Assembly: GCA_002633005.1 (NCBI GenBank)
Contig: NMRA01000001.1
Coordinates: 89,921-116,833 of the forward strand
DNA length: 26,913 nucleotides
From: Phoronis australis
Taxonomy: Eukaryota; Phoronida; Phoronidae
Direction: 5' to 3'
Each line of letters starts with the position of its first letter. The first letter of the stretch is position 1. The position numbers and the translations under genes are program-made. Under the pieces are notes generated by a model, which was given only the letters and a program-made list of their open reading frames with translations, had not been told where the DNA came from and ran no database searches. Positions 9,540 to 19,159 of the stretch are shown one piece after another.

Positions 9540-10508
9540 GTATCTTACCTGGAGTGATCATAAATTACTTTGCGTCTGATCATTTATCGCTTAAGATGAT
9601 GTTAACTGAAAGAGACCCGTATTCGCCCTTAAAGAGTCGGGTTCTAAGCCCTCCGACCATCGTAGGCCACTACGTTCTGCGTCAATTGGTCAAATCAGAT
9701 GTGTGTACACTGCTCGACAACCGACTGTCGCGTGTCTTGGCGGGTCATTGCAAGTGCCAGGCAAGGTCTGCAAGCAATAACAACCACCTCTTTGCAAGCC
9801 CAGGTTTCATTTTTTCATCTGAGTAAGCGGCAATCAGTCCAAGCAGAGAAAAATCTGAAAAACGACATGAAGTTCGACCCCGGGTCTATGTTGGTGAGTA
9901 TTTTATAGAGGGTGGCAAGAACGTTCTTCCTGTAATGGCTGTAGTTGTTCAGCACCGCGTAAGTGAGGAATTTACACCTCTTTAGTTGTAAACACGCGCC
10001 TAGTATTACATATGTCTCCTTAACTTATTTCATATAAACAAGTTTTATTGGTTTGATTCGGAGGACAACAAGGAAAACTTTAGTGATTAAAATCAGATTT
10101 TTAAAGACAATGAAGATTTCAGGAGTAGACTGCAAGAGAAAGAAAATGGAAGTTTATCCCGCTGCCAACTAACTCTTGACGCAATCTAATAAATGACGTC
10201 AGTGTTAAACTTCCTCCGTTTGATTTTTTGTGAAACACTCTGGTAGCGCATAATTTCCTAATTCGTACTTCCAGATACGGGATTCATGTTTTGGCTCAGT
10301 GCCTCGTGTTTTTGAATGTGGGTTAGTACCCCGTTCAAAGGAGGTCAGACTGACTTGAAGGCAGGTCAATGGCTTAAACCGAGTGTTCAACAAGTCATTC
10401 TATTTGCATATACTAATGTGCGAAATGTTATATATTCAGGCCAGTCACGTGCGATCACAATGAGAGTGCAGAGCCTAACGACGAATTACATCATTGGAAT
10501 GTAGGCTT
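9540..10508. other. Stretch with no recognised gene
   Basis: Several short overlapping frames exist on both strands, but none shows domain motifs or paired splice signals. Confidence 0.4.
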
Positions 10509-10617
10509 CAATAGCGGATTTGCAGCGACGCCATATTGAAATTAGTTAAAATGGTGCATTGTGGGTGCTGTGGTCAGGATTCCGAAAGCGGCCATAGTAA
10601 CAAGCATAATACGCGGT

Positions 10618-11878
10618 ATGAGCGCGAAGAAAACTTACTGCGGATACACTTGTTGTGTTCCTGGCTGCTTCAAAAACAACAAGAGAGATAAAAATCTGAG
10701 TTTGTATGTGTTCCCTGCAAACCAAGAACTTCGTGAAAAATGGATAAACAACATTAGGAGACCTGGGAGTAAGGGGAAATTTAGCGCATTCAAACGAACG
10801 CGGGGCCATCTAGTAGGCAACACGTAGCCCCTCGGTTGGCCATGTAGGGGCTACAATACTTCCATTCGCTTTCTGTACTCATTTCGTTACTCCAGTGTAT
10901 TTTAAACGGGCCGTGACCGGATTTGGGTTACCGATTTCGAGTTTTCACCTCGTCAAAAATACACTCTACACTTAAAACTATCATTTAAAAAACGCTTACT
11001 TTCATCATTGGTCCTTTCTACTTCTATACATATCTTTAATGAAGCTTAGTTGTGACAATTAAGTTGACTTTGGCGAAGAATTACAACTCCACTTTTTTGG
11101 TTGCCGTTAATTTTATCACCGCGTGCGCGATAACTACAAAGCATGTCAACTGAATCCCGTGAGTTAGGCGCAAGGTTAGACTGAGCGAAGCGCGTGACGC
11201 TAGCGCGCGACACTTGTAAAATAGCATGAGAAGGTATCGGGTGAAACTTGTAAGATGTGTGTCCCTTGGACTTTTTATTCGTCAACATGCGTAATTTCAC
11301 GTAACTTCCTCAAAATGGCACCCGGTAACCGTGACTGAGAGAAACTCGAACAAACCGCGACAGATTTTCATCGATTCGTTCAAGTTTTGCTGACTAAATT
11401 GTATCCAGAGTCGTGGTATGTGTTAATTATAACTCCGTGTTCCTATATGTATGCCGGGTTCATTTGATTTTATTTGCTGTATTTTGAAATGAGTAACTTT
11501 TTGTGAGGATGTACTATCGCCCCTGAATGCCTGCGGCATCCAGTGCGATGTAATTGCCTAGGGGCCATCGTGTGTGCAGCGAACATTTTCCTGGTGGAAA
11601 AAAGACTTATGAGAACAACATTCCGACGGAGTTTCCACTTAAAATTAACGTCTCTAGCATATCCACGACGAAAGCTACAAAAGTTAAGCAACCCAAGAAC
11701 TCTCAACTTGTCTGAAATAGGAGGAGATTTCGAAATCAACGCCGATAACCCCAATACTGAACACGGCGACAGTCGTGCTCTCGGTCACACGGTCACTGAT
11801 CATAGCTACGCTGTGTTTACAAACGAGAGAGAAGACTTGCTTGGTATTATAAAGCAAAAAATGAAACATGATTTTTAG
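10618..11878 (+). pseudogene. THAP zinc-finger gene split by an insertion
   Basis: From ATG at 10618 the first part contains YTCCVPGCFKNNKRDKNLSL, then YVFPANQELREKWINNIRR. This is the C-x4-C pair, the YVFP segment and the invariant Trp of a THAP (C2CH) domain. The frame runs to 10810. The second part resumes at 11570 with RVCSEHFPGGKKTYENNIP, giving the C-x2-H pair and the end of the domain, up to a TGA at 11713. A third stretch in another frame (to 11878) contains TDHSYAVFTNERED and a lysine-rich end, a tail type found after some transposon THAP domains. It is therefore shifted by one base. The two halves abut in frame if one 9-bp target copy plus the insert (759 bp, a multiple of three) is left out. 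No GT-AG pair giving the same join is apparent. As it stands the gene is disrupted twice. Function inferred from the family: DNA binding to transposon ends. Confidence 0.7.
10811..11560. mobile_element. 750-bp TIR element nested in the THAP gene
   Basis: GGGGCCATC is present on both sides (10802-10810 and 11561-11569) exactly where the THAP frame breaks, as expected of a 9-bp target-site duplication. The ends are imperfect inverted repeats of about 50 bp. The left end from 10814 reads TAGGCAACACGTAG. The right end reads TAGGCAATTACATCG on the other strand, and both continue to AGGGGC and TACwTCC. The left end contains a GTAGCCCCT/AGGGGCTAC hairpin. No coding capacity was seen. A 9-bp duplication is typical of Mutator-like elements, which is the most likely group but unproven. 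Confidence 0.7.
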
Positions 11879-12068
11879 TTTGCAAATCACTCCAAATGCA
11901 CACACTATCCAGCCTGCTCAAGACATGCCTGACCACAAGCTATCCCATGAGCCTTTGCGAAGGAAGTAACTAGCACATGCGCAATGCGTAGTTCGTCTGC
12001 GCTGCAAATCCGCTATTGGTCTCACGGCAAGACAGTTAATGTTCAACTCTAATTTGGCTTGGTAGGAC

Positions 12069-12077
12069 TATAAAAAA
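12069..12077 (+). promoter_or_regulatory. Possible TATA box
   Basis: TATAAAAAA lies ~100 bp before a strong splice donor (GTGAGTAT at 12169), and an acceptor at 12285 opens a coding-like exon. A start site near 12100 would give a ~70-nt untranslated first exon. Confidence 0.35.
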
Positions 12078-12285
12078 GCAGATCAGGCGTTTGACGAGCG
12101 CTGATGTTCGAGTTTCATTTTATAAGGAGGACCATCAGACCTTCATAGATCATCTAATCGGACAGCATGTGAGTATAACTTTACTACTCTCGTCACTCCA
12201 AGTATATGTAGCCAACATTCGTTTGGTCAGTATACATATATAGTAATTGAAATTACCATATTTCTATTGTCCGTCTATCCTCAAG

Positions 12286-12472
12286 CTGGCTGGAGGTACG
12301 CGTCCATGGTGTTTGGCGGCAATGTTCGAGTTGGGAACACGGAACCTAAGGGTACGTGATATGAGGACACTTAATGGAACATATGGCGGTGACACCTGTT
12401 GTGATATTATGGCACCAAGTAATGCATACACGTTGTTGGGTCTAAACGATGTCTACAACACGCACTATGATG
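12286..12472 (+). CDS. Putative coding exon of an unrecognised gene
   Basis: A pyrimidine-rich acceptor (GTCTATCCTCAAG) ends at 12285, and a strong donor (GATG|GTGAGT) closes the exon at 12472. The frame is open throughout. The first ATG, at 12322, gives MFELGTRNLRVRDMRTLNGT, then YGGDTCCDIMAPSNAYTLLG and a donor that splits a codon after its first base. Upstream are a possible TATA box at 12069 and a candidate non-coding exon ending at 12168, so this could be the 5' end of a gene reading right. No downstream exon was identified; a MITE and a large repeat element follow. I do not recognise the peptide. Chance occurrence of two splice-like sites is possible. Confidence 0.3.
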
Positions 12473-12715
12473 GTGAGTTATAACTCGTAGCAGAAACTTC
12501 CCTTCTGCGCCTGCTACTCGGGACGTGGGAATAAACACGTAATGTCCAGTTGGAATTCGTAAGTACTGTCGCAAATGATGTCTCACAGTCTGGACTCCAG
12601 ATGTCGCAACTAGCTCAAGATGTGTTGAATTGAGAGTTTCTGATTTGCCGTCAGCGGCAGATATCGTCGGCTGGAAAACAAATAATGATTAAGAAAATCG
12701 TCTCTAAACCTGGGG

Positions 12716-12957
12716 CCCGTTCGAAGTAACTGACTTAAGTTCATTTTTGACTTAAGTTTAAGATTTGTCTTAACTTCCAAACTTTGAATCTTCAACATCT
12801 GTAAAGTTAGTCAAAATTAAGACAAAATTTGGGTCATACACTTAAGTCAAACTCAAGATCTATTTCTTGAATTTGTTTTGAGACAATTTTTACTTTTATT
12901 TTAAAATTTACTAAAATTTAAGATTAGTCCTAGCTAAGTCAGTTTTCTTGGAGCGGG
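12716..12957. mobile_element. ~240-bp MITE with imperfect inverted ends
   Basis: The left end, CCCGTTCGAAGTAACTGACT, pairs with a right end that reads CCCGCTCCAAGAAAACTGAC on the other strand, about 20 of 24 positions. The inside is AT-rich and full of short CTTAAG/TTAAGT words. No target duplication was confirmed. Confidence 0.55.
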
Positions 12958-13856
12958 TTTTTCGATCGGCTATAAACACGTGTTCCAGCGAAGAAACTAA
13001 CCAAACTCAGATGAGACGTGAGTTCTTGTCTTGCAAAGAACTGGCAACTCAATTATGCTACAGGGATAAAATGACACGCCGTGACGTGTCAACTTGCAGA
13101 GCTTGGTACATGCGTGCACCCAGTTTAAAATATAGGGGGGGGGGCTCGAATTTTTTGATATGCGAACCTTTTAGTGGAAGAAATCCACGAGGGCTAAAAA
13201 AACGGGGCCACTACTGTAGGTTCAGGCCCACGCTCTGTGCATCCCCGTCGACTTCCGGTGGTTTTTGTGGACTTGTGTCTCGTTTACTCGCGGCTAAATC
13301 ACAATCAAGGTCCATATTCAAGAGTTGACTGTGTTACGGTCCAAAATATTTTTTTTTCTTCATTTACCAAATGCAAAGAGTCATTAAAAAAAAGAATCAT
13401 CAAAATCGGACATTGTTTGAGAAATTTATGCATATTTTTGTCTATGAATTTCATGCATTTTTAGCGTTACTAGTGGCCATTTTAAAAATTAAAATTTTCA
13501 ACTGCCAACAGTAGAAAAGAAATGTATTTTATTAAGTAAGCTCTTGCTTTGGTGTGACTGGGAATAACTTGATTCACTTTCAGAATCACTTAGATGAAGT
13601 TGTGCTTAATCATTGAAAAATGGTAGGGTTCATCGTAAAACAGGCACTCGTTACGAAATTTGTAAATTCTGTGTTTTTGACCCTCACCTACTGTAAAGAA
13701 GGTTAAAAACTAAAGTTCACACTATGTAATAAAAAGATTTGCATAATATGTTAGCCTAGGCAACACAGCAAATTATTCAAAATCTAAACAAACGAATAGT
13801 TTGGATATTGACTGGGTTCTGCTATGTTGAAAATGGACGAAAAAGGCTAACAAAAT

Positions 13857-15424
13857 GTAGTATACGTACCCCCATGTGGAATTCAGTAACACAAATGCTC
13901 ATTGCAAATGAAATTAATGCCTTTTAAATAGCAACAGGGTGCGTGCTTATTATCATCAAAGAAAAATAAATGGCCATACAACATTATGTGACCATGTGAT
14001 GCAGAAACAGCGCTGTAGTGTACGTACATACCCCCACGTTTTGCAAATGCCGTGAAATTAAAATATCACCTGGTAAGTGAGCAACATTGGTCATAAACAG
14101 TTTCCTTCCTTAAAAATGTTAGGTTAAAGGAGTGTTTATTGCAAATACATTTGTTTTGAGTGAAATATTAGCATTTGTGTAGTGTACGTTCTCCCATATT
14201 TTAATTTGTGCCTATTTTCAAAGTATGGCAGATGTGCACATGAATGCTGTGCTTTTTATTTTTTCTCTTTGAATTGATTAAGTAAATCAACTAACGCTCA
14301 GTAGATTCTTAGTATTTAGTTACAAACCTGACATGTCATTGAAGTGTAGTGTACGTACCCCTGTGTAGTGTACGTACCCCCATGTGAATAAATACCATGA
14401 AACAAAAATAATACACAGTAAGTAAGCAACACTTGTCACAGACAGCTTCCTAAATGGTAGGTTAAAAGGATGTTGATTACAAATACATTTGTTTTGAATG
14501 AAATATTAGCAATTGTGTCGTGTATGTACGTACCCCCATATTTTAACATGTGCCTGTTTTCAAAGAATTACAGACAGATATGGACATGACTGCATGCTGT
14601 ACTTTTTATTTGTTCTCTTTGAATATTTGTAAATGAACTAACTCTCAGTAGATTTTAATTATTTTTATAAACCTGAAAAGTCATTGAAATGTAGTGTACG
14701 TACCCCTGTGTAGTGCACGTACCTTCAACCTCTGTGCTATAAAGTATAGCCCACACGAATTTTTACATACTGCTGTTCTCATGAAAAATACTGATGTTTC
14801 CAAAATGAATACAGTCTGACAAAAAATGGGCACTATCAAATTTGTGGACAATAAAATGCCACAGGACTTGGCTAGTACTGAAAATCCTAGAAGACACGTC
14901 ATGTGACAACTGGTGTTGCAGAGGCAGGTTTTCTATCTCTCAAGACAACTTCAACTTGCAACAAGTAGAGGCAGCACAAAACTCGAGACCATCCCATACA
15001 TTTGTAACTTAGTCAAAATTTGACGTCGATTGACTGTGCGTAGTGTACGTACCCCCAAACAAGTACCATTTTTTACTGTTTACAAGTGGAACATTGGGTC
15101 CAGCATTGCTTTAACTATTTTGACCAACTAGTGAAAGTATTCAAAACTAGGCAAATGGCTCCAATAAATTTTTGAAAAGGTAGTTACTTGTCACTTTGTT
15201 TTTGTAAGAATCATATTGCAAGAGAAGGAAGTTCTCATTATACTGTGTTAAGATATGCAATGTATCGTCATCAAGAACAACTTGATCAGCACGGTAATAA
15301 CTTTTCTTATTTTAGTATGTGATACTTCCTCAATTTTATCAAAAACTTGTAAAATTAACAGCTACCTTATGAATTTTTACATGGTAGAAGTGGGTTGTAA
15401 CCACTATTTATAGTGTACTTACCC
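13857..15424 (+). repeat. Array of ten spaced GTAGTGTACGTACCCCC motifs
   Basis: Matches to GTAGTGTACGTACCCCC, some with one or more changes or a short insertion, start at 13857, 14015, 14179, 14346, 14365, 14517, 14691, 14710, 15040 and 15410. All are in the same orientation. Successive gaps are 158, 164, 167, 19, 152, 174, 19, 330 and 370 bp, so apart from two 19-bp doublets the spacing is near 165 bp or about twice that. The core holds the palindrome GTACGTAC followed by a C run. Confidence 0.85.
14015..14706 (+). repeat. Two-copy tandem repeat, period ~345 bp
   Basis: Unit 1 (14015-14361) and unit 2 (14365-14706) share TAAGCAACA-like, AGGTTAAA, AAATACATTTGTTTTGA, GAAATATTAGCA, CTCTTTGAAT and CTCAGTAGATT segments in order. 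Their offsets run between 338 and 350 bp. Each unit starts and ends with the GTACGTACCCC motif. Confidence 0.8.
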
Positions 15425-15861
15425 TTTTATACAACTGCAATGCATTAGGCCATAAAATTGTATTCGGTGGTTCTCGTGCAAAAATATTTTAGATAACAAA
15501 CCTGGAATGATGGTACTTTAAAATAACCCAGCTTTAAAAGTTATATGACAACCTTCATTTTTCACCAAAAGTGGCCACTGAATATGGACCTTGATTGTGA
15601 TTTATCTCTTGGCCTTTTTGTTTCACTGAGGCGGACCTTTTTGCCCAAATTGCCAAATTGGGTGCGCCCATGTGGTATAAAGCCCAGAAATGATATATGT
15701 TTTGACTTATGTAGAAACAATTTAAGACAGTAGTGGTTCATGCAAAAGTCAGATGTTCAGGAAGCGTGAGCATAGATCCAAAGTACCAAACTCAAGTACG
15801 ATAGCCAAGCATCCACTTCCAAGGCTAAGGAATCCTTTCGATAAAACACGTTGTGGGGTTT

Positions 15862-17751
15862 TTAGGCCTCCACCACCAAGGGCTTGAGAGCTTCAGGAAG
15901 GAATCCTTCGAAGACGTCGCTGTGGGCCGCAAGAAATCTACTAACGCCATCTATCTGACAGACTTCCTCGGCTACCTGCACGCAAAACGAAACAACTACG
16001 TAATATTTTCAATAAAAGAGCTGTAGCCATGCCTATAAACACTTGACAGTCTTATTTATATTATTGATCACAGGGACTCATTCGTTAAGGATAGAAACTG
16101 AAATTTCAGCAAGGATCAGTGTAGCTTCAGCAAGAACGTCGCCCTCCCAGACAAAAACTAGCTGCAAGTCTACCCACCCCTCGCTTCACTTTAAGTTTAC
16201 GACAGACTTGTTGACCGTTATGAACTTTTTCTTTACATTAAGGCAGTGAAACAGAATTGTTTGCAGTTACTACATGGTGTAAGGGCACAAACAGACCAAA
16301 TTCATGCATTTGATTATATTGGGGCCAATCAGAATTAAGGAAAATCTTATTTGATATCTAAATGGCTTATCATGATGTCACACAGAAACTGAATATGGTG
16401 ATGAGTGAAGCAAAATCATCAAGGCTGCGAACGCGAAATTCTACCAATCGGATTGCTGAACACTTTCTTGGTATTTTGATCCTTGATTGGGCAACATGCA
16501 GCTAGAACACTAATACAATATAAATCTTCAAAACTTTCCACCAAAAAGAATCCTGCAATGAACGAAATTTCGACCAAAAGTGCGACTCTTTGTGGTAACT
16601 TACAGTAAGGTTTATGGTATGATTGCTGGACAAAACATTTGGCAACTTGAATTAATGACCTCAGACTGTAACAAGGTCGCCGTGTAGAGCTTTAGAGTTA
16701 TCTTGTGTTGGACACTCTGATAGACACTGTTCAACTAATGTATGAAGCTACATGAAAATAACACCATAGTCGAAAAGAAATTGGAGGTTCCAGAAGTTGA
16801 CTCAAACATACCTGTTTCGCTGCAGAGATAGTGTTGAGAGTGGCCGCAGACAGAGATTCATTGGTGTGGTCAGCTAAAACCAAAATATCTTTGAAGCGCC
16901 TCAGCACCGAATGCTGAAAGCAATTTGACAATAAAATAGCACTGGTTGGGCATAGCGGTCTTTCATTCTGAGAACCAGTTTCATTAACCCGTTATACAGA
17001 GATTGCCTGGTTCTTAAAATCGGGGCCTGCTATTTCCGACAAGAATCTATCTATCTCTTTATCTCTCGTGAAGCATTTGACACAGAAAGTCGAGGATTCT
17101 GAAGTGGCGCATGTAACGAAATTAAAAGTGCAATGGTGCTCAGGTGTGTATGTACTACAGTGTAACGTGTGGGTGCAGCAATGTGCACGAAGTGCAATGA
17201 TGATTAACATGAGAAGGGCTCGCTGGAAGTGATCCAGAGAGACAGCACCAATGACATGGGCAGGTAAGTTGTTCCAGGAGACTGTTTTGGAGGGGAAGAA
17301 GTAATTTTGTAGGTATGTCGTGCGATACTGATATGTCATGAAGTACTTACGATAACTATGGCATCTACGTGTAGGGGTACTAATTCAGGGATACGAGTAT
17401 GTATTGGGAATAGTGATGAACTCGTTCACAATTTTATTTTTATTTTATTTTTAATTTTACGGAATGCAGAAAAACAGGATAAAAGTTAGGAAACTCGCTA
17501 TGAGACACATTCATATATTTTTGGAACGAGAACAATAAGTAGAATCGAACGTTAGCAAAATAATGTGTGTGGGTCAATGTCGTATTGTAAACAATTGCCA
17601 TAATTTATGTAATACTTGAATTACGCATTTGTGGAAGAAGGGTTTACGTAACTTCGTAAGCCAGGAATCACAAGAACAAACAGCATGTTGGAATATGTAG
17701 ACTTACTAGTCGGGTAATTTTGACACTTTGAAGCATTGAACTGGTTAACAT
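15862..17751 (-). CDS. ETFA: Electron transfer flavoprotein alpha subunit, 5' exons
   Basis: ETFA is the mitochondrial-matrix FAD protein that, with ETFB, passes electrons from acyl-CoA dehydrogenases to ETF-ubiquinone oxidoreductase. Three minus-strand exons are visible. Exon 1 (17751-17707), MLTSSMLQSVKITRL, looks like the start of a mitochondrial targeting peptide (basic, no acidic residue) and ends at GTAAGT. Exon 2 (16913-16812) runs from a TTGCTTTCAG acceptor to GTATGT and contains FKDILVLADHTNESLSAATL and NTISAAKQ. This matches the first strand and helix of ETFA ([22 protein letters not shown] in mammals). A later exon starting at 15975 after TTTTGCGTGCAG reads VAEEVCQIDGVSRFLAAHSD, then VFEGFLPEALKPL. 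The frame meets TAA at 15862, so a weak GTGGTG donor just before may be used. All introns are phase 0. The ~16 residues expected between exon 2 and the 15975 exon (LGGxVxCLVAG) were not found, nor were any exons beyond. It may be the 5' end of a long gene or a fragment. A LINE piece lies in intron 1. Confidence 0.75.
16992..17384 (-). mobile_element. 3' fragment of a non-LTR retrotransposon (LINE)
   Basis: The minus-strand frame from 17384 reads STPTRRCHSYRKYFMTYQYR, then YLQNYFFPSKTVSWNNLPAH and VSLDHFQRALL. This is the classic C-terminal signature of CR1/L2/RTE-type reverse transcriptase proteins (SFFPRTxxxWNxLPxxxxxAxSLxxFkxxL). The frame continues to a stop at 16992 through CFTRDKEIDRFLSEIAGP. 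The protein is cut off on its N-terminal side by a stop at 17387, so this is a 5'-truncated, dead copy inside ETFA intron 1, in the same orientation as the gene. Confidence 0.7.
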
Positions 17752-17912
17752 GGTAACTTTCGACAGTGGACAGCTTTGTATGAACCTTGCACCATCGCTG
17801 GAAGTTGAATTGAAGTAGTCGTAAAGTAAAAGATAAACGACACCTTTTGTTGAACTTTTACTTGCCGTCAATGACATAAAATGCCGTATGAACAGGGCCG
17901 TAGGATGCAGGA

Positions 17913-17929
17913 GGCGGGCAAGCGCCAAT
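17913..17929 (-). promoter_or_regulatory. Possible GC box and CCAAT box upstream of ETFA
   Basis: GGCGGG (17913-17918) and CCAAT (17925-17929) lie 160-180 bp upstream of the ETFA start codon, in a locally GC-rich patch. Both are inverted relative to the gene, which such boxes tolerate. Short motifs, so weak evidence. Confidence 0.25.
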
Positions 17930-18376
17930 AATGTGCACGTGTCGGTGTTAAACAGTGGCGTGGGGCCGAAGGCATTCCAGAAAAGAAAGACAGAGTAACA
18001 TGTACAAAGAAAGAATGAATTGAAAATTACCTTACTAATAGAAAAGAATTTGTTGTCTCTAAATAACACATTAACTGTTGTCTTACTTTCCGGTTGTGAG
18101 TCCTGGGGAAACACTTGACAACGCTAAATGCATTATTTCTATTGCAGAGAAGATCAATAAATATAGCTACGAATGAAAAGTTTTATGTAAACACAACTTC
18201 TCCATTTCACAGGTTCTGAATCTTGAAATTGATTGATTTAATAAATTGTTTCAAAATAATGAAAATGTACCAAGCCAAACAAAACAACTTCCTTCCTCAA
18301 AATTTGCAGTTAATGATGTTTACTAATTGTAGTATACGTCAACGGAGACCTGAAAGAAATTTACACAACTTCAATA

Positions 18377-18513
18377 AATTATACCGGCTGTAGAACTGAC
18401 CTTACGTATAGGGTCTTCACAATAAAAGGACCTAAACTCTGGAGTGGTCTTACCGGCACTTAAACAGTTGGTTTCACTTATCATTTTCAAAAAAAAAACG
18501 TTTTAAAATACAT
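18377..18513 (+). mobile_element. Decayed LINE C-terminal scrap
   Basis: The plus strand reads FTIKGPKLWSGLTGT, a stop, then TVGFTYHFQKKNVLKYI. This follows the reverse-transcriptase tail pattern FxxxGPKLWNxLPxxxxxSxxxFKKxLKxYL. A frameshift upstream and an internal stop show it is dead. It is of a different type and orientation from the fragment at 16992-17384. Confidence 0.45.
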
Positions 18514-18639
18514 TAAGTGCTTAAAATGGCGTTTCTCCATTTCCTTAGTAAATAAGCACTATATTACAGTCTTATAATCTAAAATTATATTCCACGTACG
18601 GTATACATGTATGTACAGCACACATCACGAATTTTTGTC

Positions 18640-18775
18640 CGACCGGTCGGAAATTGGTCGACGACCGGCCGTCGACCGGTCGTCTAGCCGACCAGCAGCC
18701 GACCAACAACGGTCGGCTAGGAGCCGTCTGCTGAGTCGCCTCTGTGGTCGGCACTTGGGTTGGCTTAGTGGTCGC
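18640..18775. repeat. GTCGGC-rich palindromic tract, left side
   Basis: Overlapping inverted words such as CCGACCGGTCGG, GACGACCGG...CCGGTCGTC and TAGCCGACC...GGTCGGCTA give several nested hairpins. A similar tract sits at 23391-23500 next to the right inverted end. Confidence 0.75.
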
Positions 18776-19159
18776 CTAGCTTAGACGACCAATTCGGATT
18801 AAGCGTGTCCTTGGTCGGCAATTACCATTTTATGACTTAGCGGGTGAACTTTGGACAAACAAACATTTTAGTGTTCGCTGTTCGGTTACCAGTGGCAACT
18901 CCGGTCTTGACATAGGTTTATCAACTTGTGTTCAACTATTGAATGGAGGTAAAATCGAATCAACCTACAAATACGAAGTGCGTGAAATTACACCAGCCTA
19001 AAACTTTATGTTGAATTTATGACGGCGTGGTAAAATCAAACGTTAAGTGATGTCGCGGAAACATAATTTCTAAATTTAGATATGAGACTTTTTATACAGT
19101 ACATTATGCACAAAAACAAGCACGAAATTTACAGTAAAATTGCATAAAAATCAGAATAC

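Larger units (their letters stand above)
10509..12018 (+). mobile_element. DNA transposon remnant carrying a THAP domain
   Basis: The 19-bp ends are perfect inverted repeats: CAATAGCGGATTTGCAGCG at 10509-10527 and its complement at 12000-12018. Between them lies one THAP-domain frame interrupted by a second element (10811-11560). Without that insertion the element would be about 750 bp, with a THAP domain and a short tail but no transposase catalytic domain, so it is a non-autonomous derivative. THAP domains form the DNA-binding part of P-type and some Harbinger-like transposases. No target-site duplication is evident outside the ends, so the superfamily stays open. Confidence 0.65.
13295..15604. 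mobile_element. 2.3-kb segment bounded by a perfect 26-bp inverted repeat
   Basis: Positions 13295-13320 (TAAATCACAATCAAGG...) are the exact reverse complement of 15579-15604. Similarity stops sharply on both sides of each copy, as at transposon ends. The 8 bp outside the two ends are alike but not identical, possibly a decayed target duplication. Inside there is no recognisable transposase; the interior is AT-rich and carries the spaced GTACGTAC motif array and a ~345-bp two-copy repeat. Confidence 0.5.

Noticed and set aside
10813-11561. Reading the THAP interruption as a normal GT-AG intron (GTAGGC...CCTAG)
   Set aside because: That splice would put the second THAP half out of frame, whereas removing the insert with one 9-bp target copy keeps the frame exactly.
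13857-15424. CRISPR-like array
   Set aside because: Repeat is short, spacing is ~165 bp with repetitive spacers, and the setting is animal DNA.
16065-16168. Candidate missing ETFA exon on the minus strand (LVFVWEGDV... after a TTGCAG acceptor)
   Set aside because: Only GDV fits the expected LGGxVxCLVAG stretch; the rest does not match and the frame ends in a stop without a good donor.
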